A DNA stretch of 28,271 bases from an uncultured Collinsella sp. (GCA_900550965.1 URUC01000019.1:1-28271); one strand, 5' to 3'; positions 14,029 to 22,303 are shown, numbered from the stretch's first letter. The notes: a model not told the origin generated them from the sequence alone. Program-made: numbers and translations.

Positions 14029-15513
14029 ATGAATACTATCCAGATCAATCCGGCCGACAACGTGATCGTCGCGCTGTCGCCGCTTGCCAAGGGCACCGCC
14101 GTCGCGGTTCCCGGGGTGGGCGAGGTCGTTGCCGCGGAGGATATTCCGCAGGGCCACAAGATGGCCGTGCGTGCCATTGCGGCGGGGGAGGACGTCGTCA
14201 AGTACGGTCTTCCTATCGGTCACGTGACGGGCGACATCCAGCCCGGTCAGTGGCTTCATACGCATAACGTCAAGACCAACCTTTCGGGCGAGGTCGAGTA
14301 CGCTTACAACCCGACGCATCCGGTCGTTGAGCCGGTTGAGCCCGAGACCTTTATGGGCTTCCGTCGCGCCGATGGCCGCGCCGCCACGCGCAACGAGCTG
14401 TGGATCATCCCCACGGTCGGCTGCGTCAACGAGGTCGCACGTGCCATGTGCGAGCAGGCTCAGGATCTGGTCGAGGGCTCGCTGGAGGGCGTTTACTACT
14501 TCCCGCATCCCTTTGGCTGCTCGCAGACCGGTGCCGACCATGCCCAGACGCGCCGTCTGCTGGTGGCGCTCTCGCGTCACGCAAACGCTGCGGGTGTGCT
14601 GTTCCTGTCCCTCGGTTGCGAAAACTGCACGCACCAGCAGGTACTCGACGAGCTCGGTGACTTTGATCGCGAGCGCGTTCGATTCCTCGCCTGCCAGGAT
14701 GTAGCCGACGAGCAGGTCGAGGGTCACAAGATCCTGTCCGAGCTTGCCGACCTGGCCAAGCAGGCCAAGCGTGAGCCCATTCCTGCCTCCGAGCTGGTCA
14801 TTGGCCTTAAGTGCGGCGGCTCTGACGGTCTTTCGGGCATTACCGCCAACCCCACGATCGGTCGCGTGAGCGATATGGTTGTCGCCCGCGGCGGCACGTC
14901 GGTGCTCACCGAGGTTCCCGAGATGTTTGGCGCGGAGAGCATTCTGCTCGATCGCTGTGAGAGCCAGGACGTCTTCAATGCCGCCTCCGACATGCTCAAC
15001 GGCTTTAAGGACTACTTTATCAGCCACGGCGAGGTCGTCTATGAGAACCCGAGCCCCGGCAACAAGGACGGCGGCATTACCACGCTCGAGGACAAGAGCT
15101 GCGGCTGCGTGCAAAAGGGCGGATCTGCCCCCATCGTCGACGTGCTGCCATATGCCGGTCAGGCTACCAAGCATGGCCTGAACATGCTGTGCGGTCCGGG
15201 CAACGACATGGTATCCACCACGGCCCTGACGGCTGCCGGCTGCCACGTAATCCTGTTCTCGACCGGCCGCGGCACGCCGTTTGGCGCACCGGCGCCTACA
15301 CTCAAGGTGTTCACCAACCAGCGTCTGTGCGACCACAAGGCCAACTGGATGGACTTTAACGCCGGCGTGGTGGCTACGGGCGAGCGCACGCTCGATGAGG
15401 CTGCCGACGACCTGTATCAGATGGTGCTGGACACGGCGAGCGGCAAACTTACGAGTGCCGAGCGTCGCGGCTGCCACGAGATCAGCATTTGGAAGGATGG
15501 CGTCTGCCTGTAG
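14029..15513 (+). CDS. uxaA: Altronate dehydratase
   Basis: UxaA dehydrates D-altronate to 2-keto-3-deoxy-D-gluconate (KDG); the enzyme is iron-dependent. The 494-aa protein has an N-terminal SAF domain (about 1-90) and the C-terminal UxaA/GarD-type catalytic region, a fusion that is normal for this family. Conserved Cys/His blocks are HPFGCSQTGADH, LGCENCTHQ, LKCGGSDGLSGITANP and SCGCVQKGG. The ATG has only a modest RBS (ttagga). It completes the galacturonate branch; the next enzymes, KDG kinase and KDPG aldolase, are not in the window. A strong terminator follows. Confidence 0.95.
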   Translation: MNTIQINPADNVIVALSPLAKGTAVAVPGVGEVVAAEDIPQGHKMAVRAIAAGEDVVKYGLPIGHVTGDIQPGQWLHTHNVKTNLSGEVEYAYNPTHPVVEPVEPETFMGFRRADGRAATRNELWIIPTVGCVNEVARAMCEQAQDLVEGSLEGVYYFPHPFGCSQTGADHAQTRRLLVALSRHANAAGVLFLSLGCENCTHQQVLDELGDFDRERVRFLACQDVADEQVEGHKILSELADLAKQAKREPIPASELVIGLKCGGSDGLSGITANPTIGRVSDMVVARGGTSVLTEVPEMFGAESILLDRCESQDVFNAASDMLNGFKDYFISHGEVVYENPSPGNKDGGITTLEDKSCGCVQKGGSAPIVDVLPYAGQATKHGLNMLCGPGNDMVSTTALTAAGCHVILFSTGRGTPFGAPAPTLKVFTNQRLCDHKANWMDFNAGVVATGERTLDEAADDLYQMVLDTASGKLTSAERRGCHEISIWKDGVCL

Positions 15514-15545
15514 CGGTAAATGGGTTCGCATAGGGCGCTATTGAC

Positions 15546-15584
15546 CATGGCCCCGTCGGGAGTGTTCCCGGCGGGGCCATGTTT
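15546..15584 (+). terminator. Terminator of the uxa genes
   Basis: A 16-bp stem with one G-T pair joins 15546-15561 (catggccccgtcggga) to 15666-equivalent strand bases at 15566-15581, with a 4-nt loop and a tttgtt tail. It lies 32 bp after the uxaA stop. The gap from 15514 to 15892 has no gene: it holds this hairpin and the symporter's operator region. Confidence 0.88.
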
Positions 15585-15635
15585 GTTCTGTCTGTTCGGG
15601 CGTGTCTTCCTGAGGGTACGGGAGCGGCGAAAACA

Positions 15636-15647
15636 ATAAACGTTCAC
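15636..15647 (+). promoter_or_regulatory. Upstream operator variant of the symporter promoter
   Basis: ataaacgttcac matches the operator gtgaacgttcac at 10 of 12 positions; the right half and the trailing ccta are perfect. It lies about 120 bp upstream of the main site and could support DNA looping. Confidence 0.5.
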
Positions 15648-15726
15648 CTAATCGACCTCAAATTTAAACCCACTCAATACCCATGTAATCGTGATTTTTT
15701 TCAAGTCAGATATCCGTTTAACGACA

Positions 15727-15742
15727 AAAAACGACCGTTCAA
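15727..15742 (+). promoter_or_regulatory. Second copy of the 15-mer with a degenerate operator
   Basis: aaaaacgaccgttca (15727-15741) is identical to 10778-10792 before uxaC. It sits about where a -35 region would be for the -10-like tatact/tataca bases at 15749-15754. Confidence 0.45.
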
Positions 15743-15755
15743 GGATAATATACAA

Positions 15756-15767
15756 GTGAACGTTCAC
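15756..15767 (+). promoter_or_regulatory. Main operator of the symporter gene
   Basis: gtgaacgttcac is a perfect palindrome identical to uxaC operator 2, again directly after a -10-like box (tataca, 15749-15754) and again followed by ccta. Confidence 0.78.
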
Positions 15768-15795
15768 CTATCATATGCAATCGCGCATAATCTAG

Positions 15796-15807
15796 CTAAA
15801 CGTTCAC
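15796..15807 (+). promoter_or_regulatory. Downstream operator variant of the symporter gene
   Basis: ctaaacgttcac matches at 10 of 12 positions. Its centre is 40 bp from the main operator, the same spacing seen at uxaC (38) and GH105 (41). Confidence 0.55.
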
Positions 15808-15892
15808 CCTACGAGTGGGCGATATGCAGACAGACATCGGTATGGACTCCAATGTCTTGTTACAAGACAATCGAGAAAAGAGAGGGAGCTCG

Positions 15893-17452
15893 ATGACTAA
15901 CAAGATCGGTAAAAAGCGCAAGATCACATTTTGGACGCGCTTGGGCTTTGGTATGGGCGGCATGCTCAACTCCGGTGCCCTGAGCTTTACGCACAGCTAC
16001 ATGGTGCTGTTCCTGTCCACGGAGTGCGGTCTGTCCGCAGGCGAGGCTGCGCTGATCAGCTCGTTCGCCATCTATCTCAACGCCATTCTGTGCCCGCTCA
16101 TGGGCTTTGTGGCCGATAACTTCTACGCTACCAAGATCGGCCGCATCTTTGGCCGCCGCCGTTTCTGGATCTTGCTGGCTATCCCGATGATGGTCGCCGA
16201 GCCGCTCATCTTTGTGGCTACGCCGTTTGGTTTCCCGTACTACTTTGTGTTGTACCTGATCTACAACGTCGCGTACACGTTCTGCACCGCCAACCTGTCG
16301 CCGCTTACCATCGAGATGACCGATGACTTCAAGGAGCGTACGTACCTCACCGGCTACAAGCACCTCTTTGGTAACGCCGCCGGCTTCCTGATGGCAGCAC
16401 TCGTCGGCTTTGGCTTTGGCACCTTCGGCGAGACCAACCCGTTCAGCTACTTCATTATTGCTACGATTAACGCTTCGGTCATGGCAATCTCGCTGCTCTG
16501 CGTGTACCTGTCTACGTGGGAGCACACCCCCGAGGAGGTCGCTCAGGAGAAGATCGAGAGCGTCGGCGAGGGTATCAAGAAGTTTTTCATCGACGTTATC
16601 TCTACCTTCCGCAACAAGTCCTTCCGCAAGGTCCTGTATGCGCAGGTCTCCACGAAGCTCGCCGCTGCCTGCTGGTCTGCGTGCCTGTCCTTCTTCATCG
16701 TCTACTGTCTGCAGATTCCTAAGTCCTACGAGTCCGTGATGGAGATGCCCGGCAAGGTCGTCGCTATCGTCTGCACTGCCATCTGGGTCGCCCTCATGGC
16801 CAAGAAGGGCTTCCACAAGTCTTGGTACCTGGCAAACGTCGGTTGCGCCGCGTGCATCATCGCCTACAACTACTTCGCCTTTGGTCAGATCAACGGCACC
16901 TCCACGGTCGCCATCGCCATGATCGCCTACCCCATCATCTTCGCCATCTGGAAGTTCTTCTACGTTGGCTTCCAGTATCTGCCCGATGTTCTGCTCAACT
17001 ACATCCCCGATGTCGATGAGCTCATCACCCTGCGTCGTCGCGAGGGCATCTACAGCTCCGCACAGCAGCTCTGCCAGCAGATCGCCCAGGCTGTTGCCGT
17101 CAACGTATGGGCTATCGTCCTTGCTGCCTCCGGCTTCATTCAGACCGCCGGCAACAGCGACGCCGTGACCCAGCCCGCCACCGTGCCTCTGTACATCTGC
17201 GGCTACATGCTCATCGGCTGCGCCGGCTTCTTCCTGCTCGCGGCCGTCCTTGCCCGCGGCATCAAGATCGACAAGGAGCAGTGCGACATCCTTTGCGACG
17301 AGATCCACCGTGTCAAGGAGGGTGGCAAGATGGCCGACGTCAAGCCCGAGGTCAAGGCGCTTTGCGAGGAGCTCTCCGGCTTTAAGTACGAGGACTGCTT
17401 CGCCCACAACAATGTTGGCTTCCAGGACGGCAGCGTAATTCCCGCCGAGTAG
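15893..17452 (+). CDS. GPH-family (MFS_2) sugar/uronide:cation symporter
   Basis: A 519-aa integral membrane protein with about 12 hydrophobic segments, in the glycoside-pentoside-hexuronide:cation symporter style (relatives of MelB, UidB and YicJ). The N-terminal half shows GFGMGGMLNSGAL and the loop between helices 2 and 3 reads GFVADNFYATKIGRIFGRRRFW, the usual D-x(n)-GRRRPW-like motif of the family. A long soluble tail (about 445-519) follows the last helix. I chose the ATG at 15893 because gagggag precedes it; the 26 upstream codons are not conserved-looking. Flanked by galacturonate and pectin enzymes, it likely imports galacturonate or short galacturonides. It is controlled by its own operator cluster. 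Confidence 0.9.
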   Translation: MTNKIGKKRKITFWTRLGFGMGGMLNSGALSFTHSYMVLFLSTECGLSAGEAALISSFAIYLNAILCPLMGFVADNFYATKIGRIFGRRRFWILLAIPMMVAEPLIFVATPFGFPYYFVLYLIYNVAYTFCTANLSPLTIEMTDDFKERTYLTGYKHLFGNAAGFLMAALVGFGFGTFGETNPFSYFIIATINASVMAISLLCVYLSTWEHTPEEVAQEKIESVGEGIKKFFIDVISTFRNKSFRKVLYAQVSTKLAAACWSACLSFFIVYCLQIPKSYESVMEMPGKVVAIVCTAIWVALMAKKGFHKSWYLANVGCAACIIAYNYFAFGQINGTSTVAIAMIAYPIIFAIWKFFYVGFQYLPDVLLNYIPDVDELITLRRREGIYSSAQQLCQQIAQAVAVNVWAIVLAASGFIQTAGNSDAVTQPATVPLYICGYMLIGCAGFFLLAAVLARGIKIDKEQCDILCDEIHRVKEGGKMADVKPEVKALCEELSGFKYEDCFAHNNVGFQDGSVIPAE

Positions 17453-17476
17453 GGCAGGCGCATCGTCCAAACCACA

Positions 17477-17520
17477 GGGCCGTGCCACCGGAGATCCACC
17501 GGCGGGTACGGCCCTTTTTT
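17477..17520 (+). terminator. Terminator after the symporter gene
   Basis: gggccgtgcc (17477-17486) pairs with gggtacggccc (about 17504-17514), with one G-T pair, a large GC-rich loop and a T6 tail. It lies 46 bp before the GH28 start, so GH28 expression needs read-through or a promoter not evident here. Confidence 0.85.
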
Positions 17521-17566
17521 AAAAACGAGTAGTATGAACTTCTGATTACATTTGAGGGAGAGACCC

Positions 17567-19162
17567 ATGGAGACGAACGTTATCTGGCGCAATGCCCGCG
17601 CGGCCGTTATCGAGCTCGACGATGGCGGCTACTTTACCTGTGCCGATACGTGGGAGATCTTTGTCAACGATGAGCCCGCCGGTACCACGAATACGGTCGA
17701 GACCTATGTCGATGGCCTGACCCCCGGCAAGCGCAACCTGATCCGCTTTGTCTGCGGCGAGCGCGAGTTGAGCGTAGGCGTCACCACGCCGGCGGAGCCC
17801 TTTACCATCAACGTTCGCGACTGCGGAGCCAAGGGCGATGCCGAGCACGATGACACCACCAACATTCAGGCTGCCATCATGGCCTGCCCCAAGGGCGGGC
17901 GCGTGCTGATCCCCGCCGGCAACTACCGCATCAAGTCCCTCTTCCTTAAGAGCAATATCAACATCGAGCTTGCCGAGGGCGCGGTGCTGCTGGCCCGTCA
18001 CGACCGCGCGGCGCTTGCCTACATTCCGGGCACGGTCACGGGCGACGAGGGCGCCGGGTATGCCGGCACCGACATGCTGCCCCTGGGCCGCTGGGAGGGC
18101 GAGAGCTTCTCGACCTACTGTTCGACCTTTACGGGCCTGAGCGTGCACGACGTGTGCATCTATGGCCGCGGCGCCATCGACGGCCAGACCGATTTTGCCG
18201 AGGACAACTGGTGGAACAAGGACTTTAAGAACATCTTCCGTCCCGAGGAGGGCCGCGAGGTCGCCCGCCCGCGCATGATTTTCCTGTCCGAGTGCGAAAA
18301 CGTGAGCCTTGCCGGCTTTACCGTGCGCAACAGCCCGGCGTGGAATATCCATCCCATTCTGTGCGAGCACGTCGATGCCCTGTGCCTGTCCATCGAGGGT
18401 CCCAAGAACTCCCACAACACCGACGGTTTCGATCCCGAGAGCTGCGGTTTTGTCCGCATCCTTGGCTGCCAGTTCTCGGTGGGGGACGACTGCATCGCCA
18501 TCAAGAGCGGCAAACTGGGCATTGAACCCGAGCTCCGTCCCGCCACGCACGACGTGCTGATCTCGCACTGCTACATGCACGACGGCCACGGCGCCGTGGT
18601 GCTGGGATCCGAGGCCGCCGGCGGCATCAAGGACCTCACCGTGAGCAAGTGCCTCTTTGAGCGCACCGACCGCGGCCTGCGCGTCAAGACACGCCGCGGA
18701 CGCGGCAAGGACGCCGTCAACGAGGGCATCACCTTCGAGCACATTCGCATGGATAAGGTGCTCACGCCCTTCGTGGTCAACTCGTTCTACTTCTGCGACA
18801 AGGACGGCAAGACCGACTACGTGCAGTCTCGCGAGGCGCTGCCCGTCGACGACCGTACGCCCGGCTTTGGCGCCACGACGTTTTGCGATATCGAGGCCAC
18901 CAACTGCCATGCGGCCGCGGCCTATATCACGGGCCTTCCCGAGAGCAAGGTGACGCGCCTGACGTTCCAGGATGTCCATGTGACCTTTGCCGCCGATGCC
19001 GAGCCCTTTGTGCCGGCCATGGCCTGCGGCGTGGAGCCCATGGTGCGCCAGGGCATCATCGCGCAGAACGTGAAAGTCCTCGACCTGCAGAACGTGCGCA
19101 TCGAGGGTCAGGATGGCGACGAGCTGCAGCTGCAAAACGTCGACAAGGTTATCCGCGCGTAG
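17567..19162 (+). CDS. Glycoside hydrolase family 28 polygalacturonase, probably cytoplasmic and exo-acting
   Basis: GH28 enzymes hydrolyse alpha-1,4-galacturonide bonds of homogalacturonan or its oligomers. The 531-aa protein has an N-terminal beta-sandwich-like region (about 1-78) and a right-handed beta-helix starting at INVRDCGAKGD. All four GH28 signatures are present: NTD at 284-286, DD at 307-308, GHG at 340-342 and RVK at 372-374 (catalytic Asp286, Asp307 and Asp308). There is no signal peptide, so it likely works on imported oligogalacturonides, as exo-polygalacturonases with an N-terminal domain do. The ATG at 17567 follows gagggagag; an upstream TTG lacks an RBS. Endo-acting or rhamnogalacturonan specificity cannot be excluded. 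Confidence 0.93.
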   Translation: METNVIWRNARAAVIELDDGGYFTCADTWEIFVNDEPAGTTNTVETYVDGLTPGKRNLIRFVCGERELSVGVTTPAEPFTINVRDCGAKGDAEHDDTTNIQAAIMACPKGGRVLIPAGNYRIKSLFLKSNINIELAEGAVLLARHDRAALAYIPGTVTGDEGAGYAGTDMLPLGRWEGESFSTYCSTFTGLSVHDVCIYGRGAIDGQTDFAEDNWWNKDFKNIFRPEEGREVARPRMIFLSECENVSLAGFTVRNSPAWNIHPILCEHVDALCLSIEGPKNSHNTDGFDPESCGFVRILGCQFSVGDDCIAIKSGKLGIEPELRPATHDVLISHCYMHDGHGAVVLGSEAAGGIKDLTVSKCLFERTDRGLRVKTRRGRGKDAVNEGITFEHIRMDKVLTPFVVNSFYFCDKDGKTDYVQSREALPVDDRTPGFGATTFCDIEATNCHAAAAYITGLPESKVTRLTFQDVHVTFAADAEPFVPAMACGVEPMVRQGIIAQNVKVLDLQNVRIEGQDGDELQLQNVDKVIRA

Positions 19163-19199
19163 GGTAGTGCTCCTGCACAAGTGAATACGGCATGTTGAG

Positions 19200-19235
19200 G
19201 CGTGCGACGGTCGGGTCTGCCCGGCTGTCGCACGC
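19200..19235 (+). terminator. Hairpin between GH28 and the pectinesterase gene
   Basis: A perfect 9-bp stem pairs gcgtgcgac (19200-19208) with gtcgcacgc (19227-19235), with an inner cggg/cccg stem. There is little T-tract, so it may be a weak terminator or processing site. Confidence 0.5.
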
Positions 19236-19293
19236 AATCTATAGGTGCCGGCATTGCATGGTGGGTGTTCTGTGACAGAAAGCGTAATGACAG

Positions 19294-21459
19294 ATGAGTG
19301 GTAAAGAACAGCTCTTTGAGGTATCGCTCGAACGCGAAGGCGCGTATCGCAGCATTTCGGCGGCGCTCGAGGCGGCGGAGCGGTGTGTGCCCGATGTGAC
19401 CGTGCCGGTGCGCGTGCTGGTGGCGCCGGGTGAGTACCGCGAACGGGTCGAAATTCGTCGTCCGCATGTGACGCTCGAGGGCGAGACGGCCGACAGCGTG
19501 CGTATCGTGGGAGGCCTGGGTGCCAAGATGCCTTCGGAAGATGGTAGCGGCCAGGATGGAAGACTCGGCACCTTCCGTACGTACACGGTGCTGGTCGATG
19601 CCGACGACGTGACGCTTGCGGGTCTAACAATCGAAAACAACGCCGGTGATGGGCGCGAGGTCGGCCAGGCGATTGCCCTGTATGCCGATGGTGACCGCCT
19701 GGTTGTCGATGCCTGCTGCATTAAGGGACACCAGGACACGCTCTTTTTGGGGCCGCTGCCGCCGCGCGAGGCCAAGCCGGGCGGCTTTATAGGCCCCAAG
19801 CAGTTCGCCCCGCGCCGTGTGGGGCGGCAGTATTTTCGACGTTGCCGGATCGAGGGCGATGTCGACTTTATCTTTGGCGGCGCGCGTGCCTACTTTGAGG
19901 GGTGTGAGATTCGCTCGCTCAACCGCGATATGGATGTCAACGGGTATGTAACGGCAGCCTCCACGCCTCAGGGCGAGCCGTACGGATTTGTGTTCCATGG
20001 CTGTTCGTTTACAGCCGATGAGGGCATTGCCCCCGGATCGGTCTATCTGGGTCGTCCATGGCGCGAGTGGGCCCAGACCGTTTTGCTCGAATGCTGGCTG
20101 GGCCCCCATATTTCACTCGAGGGCTGGTGGGATTGGAATAAGCCAGCGGCACATGACGGCACCCTGTATGCCGGCGGTACCCTGTTTGGCCCGGCGGGTG
20201 ATACTGCCGCTTGGGTGCCGTGGGCGCATTGCCTGACCGGTCAGGATTCCGAACGCTATGCGCGTGACCGAGTGCTTGCCGGCACGGATGGTTGGGATCC
20301 CGAGGGCGGCGACGGTGATGCGGTAGAGACGGCCGGGCTATCTGCCAATGGCCGCACCGTGCACATCGAGACGTACTACGAGGACGAACCTGCGCTGCGC
20401 GCCCGACTGAAGCGCGAGGGGCGCTCGGCCGCATTTACGGGCAAGACTCCCACAGACTTTGAGGCATGGAAGGCTGCGACCAGGACTCGTCTGTACGATA
20501 TTTTGGGCCTTTCGCTTATGGACCGCGCCCCGATTGAGATTCGTGAACTCAATCGCGTGCGGGTTGCCGGCAGCATCGTGCGTACTCATGCGGTGTTGCA
20601 GGTTGAGCACGATGTGTGGATGCCGTTTTACCTGTTGGAGCCGTCCCGCCCCAAGCTTGACGAGCGGGGACTCAAGCGCTGCTATATCTGCCCGCATGGT
20701 CACCAGGGGGCGGGTGCTGCAAGCATAGCCGGCGTTGCGGGCGTGCCGGCGGTCGACGATGCCGTGCGTAAGTTCAATTACGACTACGGTCTGCGTTTGG
20801 CGCGCATGGGTTACGTGACCGTTTGCCCCGATGCGCGTGGTTGGGGATACCGTCGTGACTGGAAGGGTCAGAGCGACGACGAGAACAGCTACCTGCGCGG
20901 TACGTGTCTGAATCAAGCACGTATGGCCGAGCCGCTGGGTCTTTCGGTCGCGGGCCTCAACGCCTGGGACAACATGCGCTTGATTGATTACTTGGAGACA
21001 CGCGGTGACATTGCCATGGACGACCTGGGCTGCTTTGGTTTTTCGGGCGGCGGTTACATGACGTTGTACCTGTCCGCGCTCGACCCGCGCGTGCGCAAGG
21101 CGTTTGTCTCGGGCTATCTGTACGGCGTTGATGATTCGCTACTACACCTCAACGGCAATTGCAGCTGCAATTACACGCCTGGACTCTGGCGTCTGCTCGA
21201 CATGGGCGACATTGCCTCGCTTATCGCGCCACGGCCGCTCTTGGTTCAGAGCTGCGAGAAAGACCATCTCAACGGCGCCCGCGGGCTTGCGAACGTAGAC
21301 GAGCAGCTCGATATCGTTCGCGACGCCTACGCGCTGCTGGGCAAGGATGAAAACCTTCTGCACGAGGTCTGCCCGGGTGGACACCACCTGGGCGTGGCGC
21401 ATCTTGCCGAGGATATCGAATGGCTCGATTCGCAAGTTGCGGAATGCGCCCACGCATAG
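19294..21459 (+). CDS. Fusion protein: pectin methylesterase (CE8) plus C-terminal alpha/beta-hydrolase esterase
   Basis: The 721-aa protein joins two esterases. Residues about 5-330 are a CE8 pectin methylesterase beta-helix with GHQDTLF (Gln147, Asp148), VDFIFGG (Asp191) and YLGRPW (Arg254), the full catalytic set. Residues about 400-720 are an alpha/beta-hydrolase with nucleophile elbow GFSGGG (Ser584), an acid candidate in EKDHL (about 656) and a C-terminal His in GGHHLG (697/698), resembling bacterial acetyl-xylan-esterase-like or pectin-associated esterases. There is no signal peptide, so both activities act in the cytoplasm, presumably removing methyl and acetyl (or a second methyl) groups from imported oligosaccharides. 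The RBS is weak. A CE8 enzyme alone is about 320-350 aa, so this is a genuine two-domain fusion with an uninterrupted frame. Confidence 0.9.
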   Translation: MSGKEQLFEVSLEREGAYRSISAALEAAERCVPDVTVPVRVLVAPGEYRERVEIRRPHVTLEGETADSVRIVGGLGAKMPSEDGSGQDGRLGTFRTYTVLVDADDVTLAGLTIENNAGDGREVGQAIALYADGDRLVVDACCIKGHQDTLFLGPLPPREAKPGGFIGPKQFAPRRVGRQYFRRCRIEGDVDFIFGGARAYFEGCEIRSLNRDMDVNGYVTAASTPQGEPYGFVFHGCSFTADEGIAPGSVYLGRPWREWAQTVLLECWLGPHISLEGWWDWNKPAAHDGTLYAGGTLFGPAGDTAAWVPWAHCLTGQDSERYARDRVLAGTDGWDPEGGDGDAVETAGLSANGRTVHIETYYEDEPALRARLKREGRSAAFTGKTPTDFEAWKAATRTRLYDILGLSLMDRAPIEIRELNRVRVAGSIVRTHAVLQVEHDVWMPFYLLEPSRPKLDERGLKRCYICPHGHQGAGAASIAGVAGVPAVDDAVRKFNYDYGLRLARMGYVTVCPDARGWGYRRDWKGQSDDENSYLRGTCLNQARMAEPLGLSVAGLNAWDNMRLIDYLETRGDIAMDDLGCFGFSGGGYMTLYLSALDPRVRKAFVSGYLYGVDDSLLHLNGNCSCNYTPGLWRLLDMGDIASLIAPRPLLVQSCEKDHLNGARGLANVDEQLDIVRDAYALLGKDENLLHEVCPGGHHLGVAHLAEDIEWLDSQVAECAHA

Positions 21460-21527
21460 CCCCTCGGATGTTGCGAATGAACGGTATGTACCTGTATGAC
21501 CGCCGGTGTGCGGGTGAGGAGAAGAAT

Positions 21528-22196
21528 ATGGAAACGAAAAACTTGAGCGAATCGACCATCTGCTGCTTTGGCGATTCGACCACCTGGGGCGATAACGGAT
21601 GCGGCGGGGGAGGCAACGATATCTCCTGGACTTCGCACCTGGGTGCGCTGCTGGGCGGCGCTACGATCGAGAACTTTGGTATTAAGGGTTCGCGTATTGC
21701 CGTCAAGGCCGACCGTGGCGATTCGTTTGTCGAGCGCTTGGACGGCATCGATCACACGGCAGATATCTGCATCGTCTTTGGCGGCGTTAACGACTTTAGC
21801 CGTAACGTGCCGCTGGGAGAGCTGGGCAGCACGGACGTGCACGAGTTCTACGGTGCGCTCGACTACCTGATCCGCACCATCACGGCGCGCTCGCCTCAGG
21901 CAAAGCTGGTGTTTATGACGCCGTGCAAGACGAGCGGCAAACACGAGAAGGATATTCCGGCAAGCAACGAGGCCAACCATCTGGGCCTGACGCAAGACGC
22001 CTATGTGCGCGCGATGCTGGAGGTCTGCGATCGCTACTCGGTGCCGGTGATCGACCTGTATGCGCAAAGCGGCATCAGCCCGTTTTTGCCGGAGCACCGC
22101 GAGCTCTACATGCCGGACGGTCTGCATTACAGCCCTACCGGCTATGAGCGCCTGGCGCATCGCATTGCCGCGGCTCTCACCGCCGTTTGCCGCTAA
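21528..22196 (+). CDS. SGNH/GDSL-family esterase, probable pectin or rhamnogalacturonan acetylesterase
   Basis: A 222-aa protein with the SGNH hydrolase blocks: FGDSTTWGD (Ser17), a GIKGS block II segment, GGVND (Asn88) and DGLHYSPTGYERLA (Asp197, His200). No signal peptide is visible, so it is cytoplasmic. The family removes acyl, commonly acetyl, groups from sugars or lipids; the neighbours suggest acetylated pectin oligosaccharides. I chose the ATG at 21528 because gaggag precedes it; the 36 upstream in-frame codons overlap the end of the previous gene and are not family-like. Its 68-bp distance from the pectinesterase gene suggests co-transcription. Confidence 0.87.
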   Translation: METKNLSESTICCFGDSTTWGDNGCGGGGNDISWTSHLGALLGGATIENFGIKGSRIAVKADRGDSFVERLDGIDHTADICIVFGGVNDFSRNVPLGELGSTDVHEFYGALDYLIRTITARSPQAKLVFMTPCKTSGKHEKDIPASNEANHLGLTQDAYVRAMLEVCDRYSVPVIDLYAQSGISPFLPEHRELYMPDGLHYSPTGYERLAHRIAAALTAVCR

Positions 22197-22210
22197 AAGG
22201 ATGCCGTTTG

Positions 22211-22248
22211 CGGGGATTATAGGGTTAACGTTCACCCTATAATCCCCG
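22211..22248 (+). promoter_or_regulatory. 38-bp near-perfect palindrome with an embedded operator
   Basis: Arms 22211-22224 (cggggattataggg) and 22235-22248 are perfect complements, and the ten bases between are symmetric except for one pair. The middle, gttaacgttcac (22224-22235), matches the pectin operator at 11 of 12 positions. The element starts 14 bp after the SGNH esterase stop and lies in the -35 zone of the GH105 promoter. It may act as both operator and RNA hairpin. Confidence 0.7.
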
Positions 22249-22264
22249 TTCGCGTTACACTAGG

Positions 22265-22276
22265 GTAAACGTTCAC
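22265..22276 (+). promoter_or_regulatory. Second operator of the GH105 gene
   Basis: gtaaacgttcac matches at 11 of 12 positions and is symmetric within gggtaaacgttcaccc (22263-22278) but for one pair. It follows a -10-like tacact (22256-22261). Its centre is 41 bp from the embedded operator upstream. Confidence 0.7.
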
Positions 22277-22303
22277 CCATCAATAACGTCAGAGGGGACA
22301 GCA

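Noticed and set aside
17521..17566. A pectin operator before GH28 (atgaacttctg)
   Set aside because: Only one half resembles the site and the spacing is off by one base, well below the other copies.
17546..19630. A 694-codon open frame opposite GH28
   Set aside because: It spans the GH28 gene, the intergenic gap and the start of the pectinesterase gene with no domain and no RBS, so it is a shadow.
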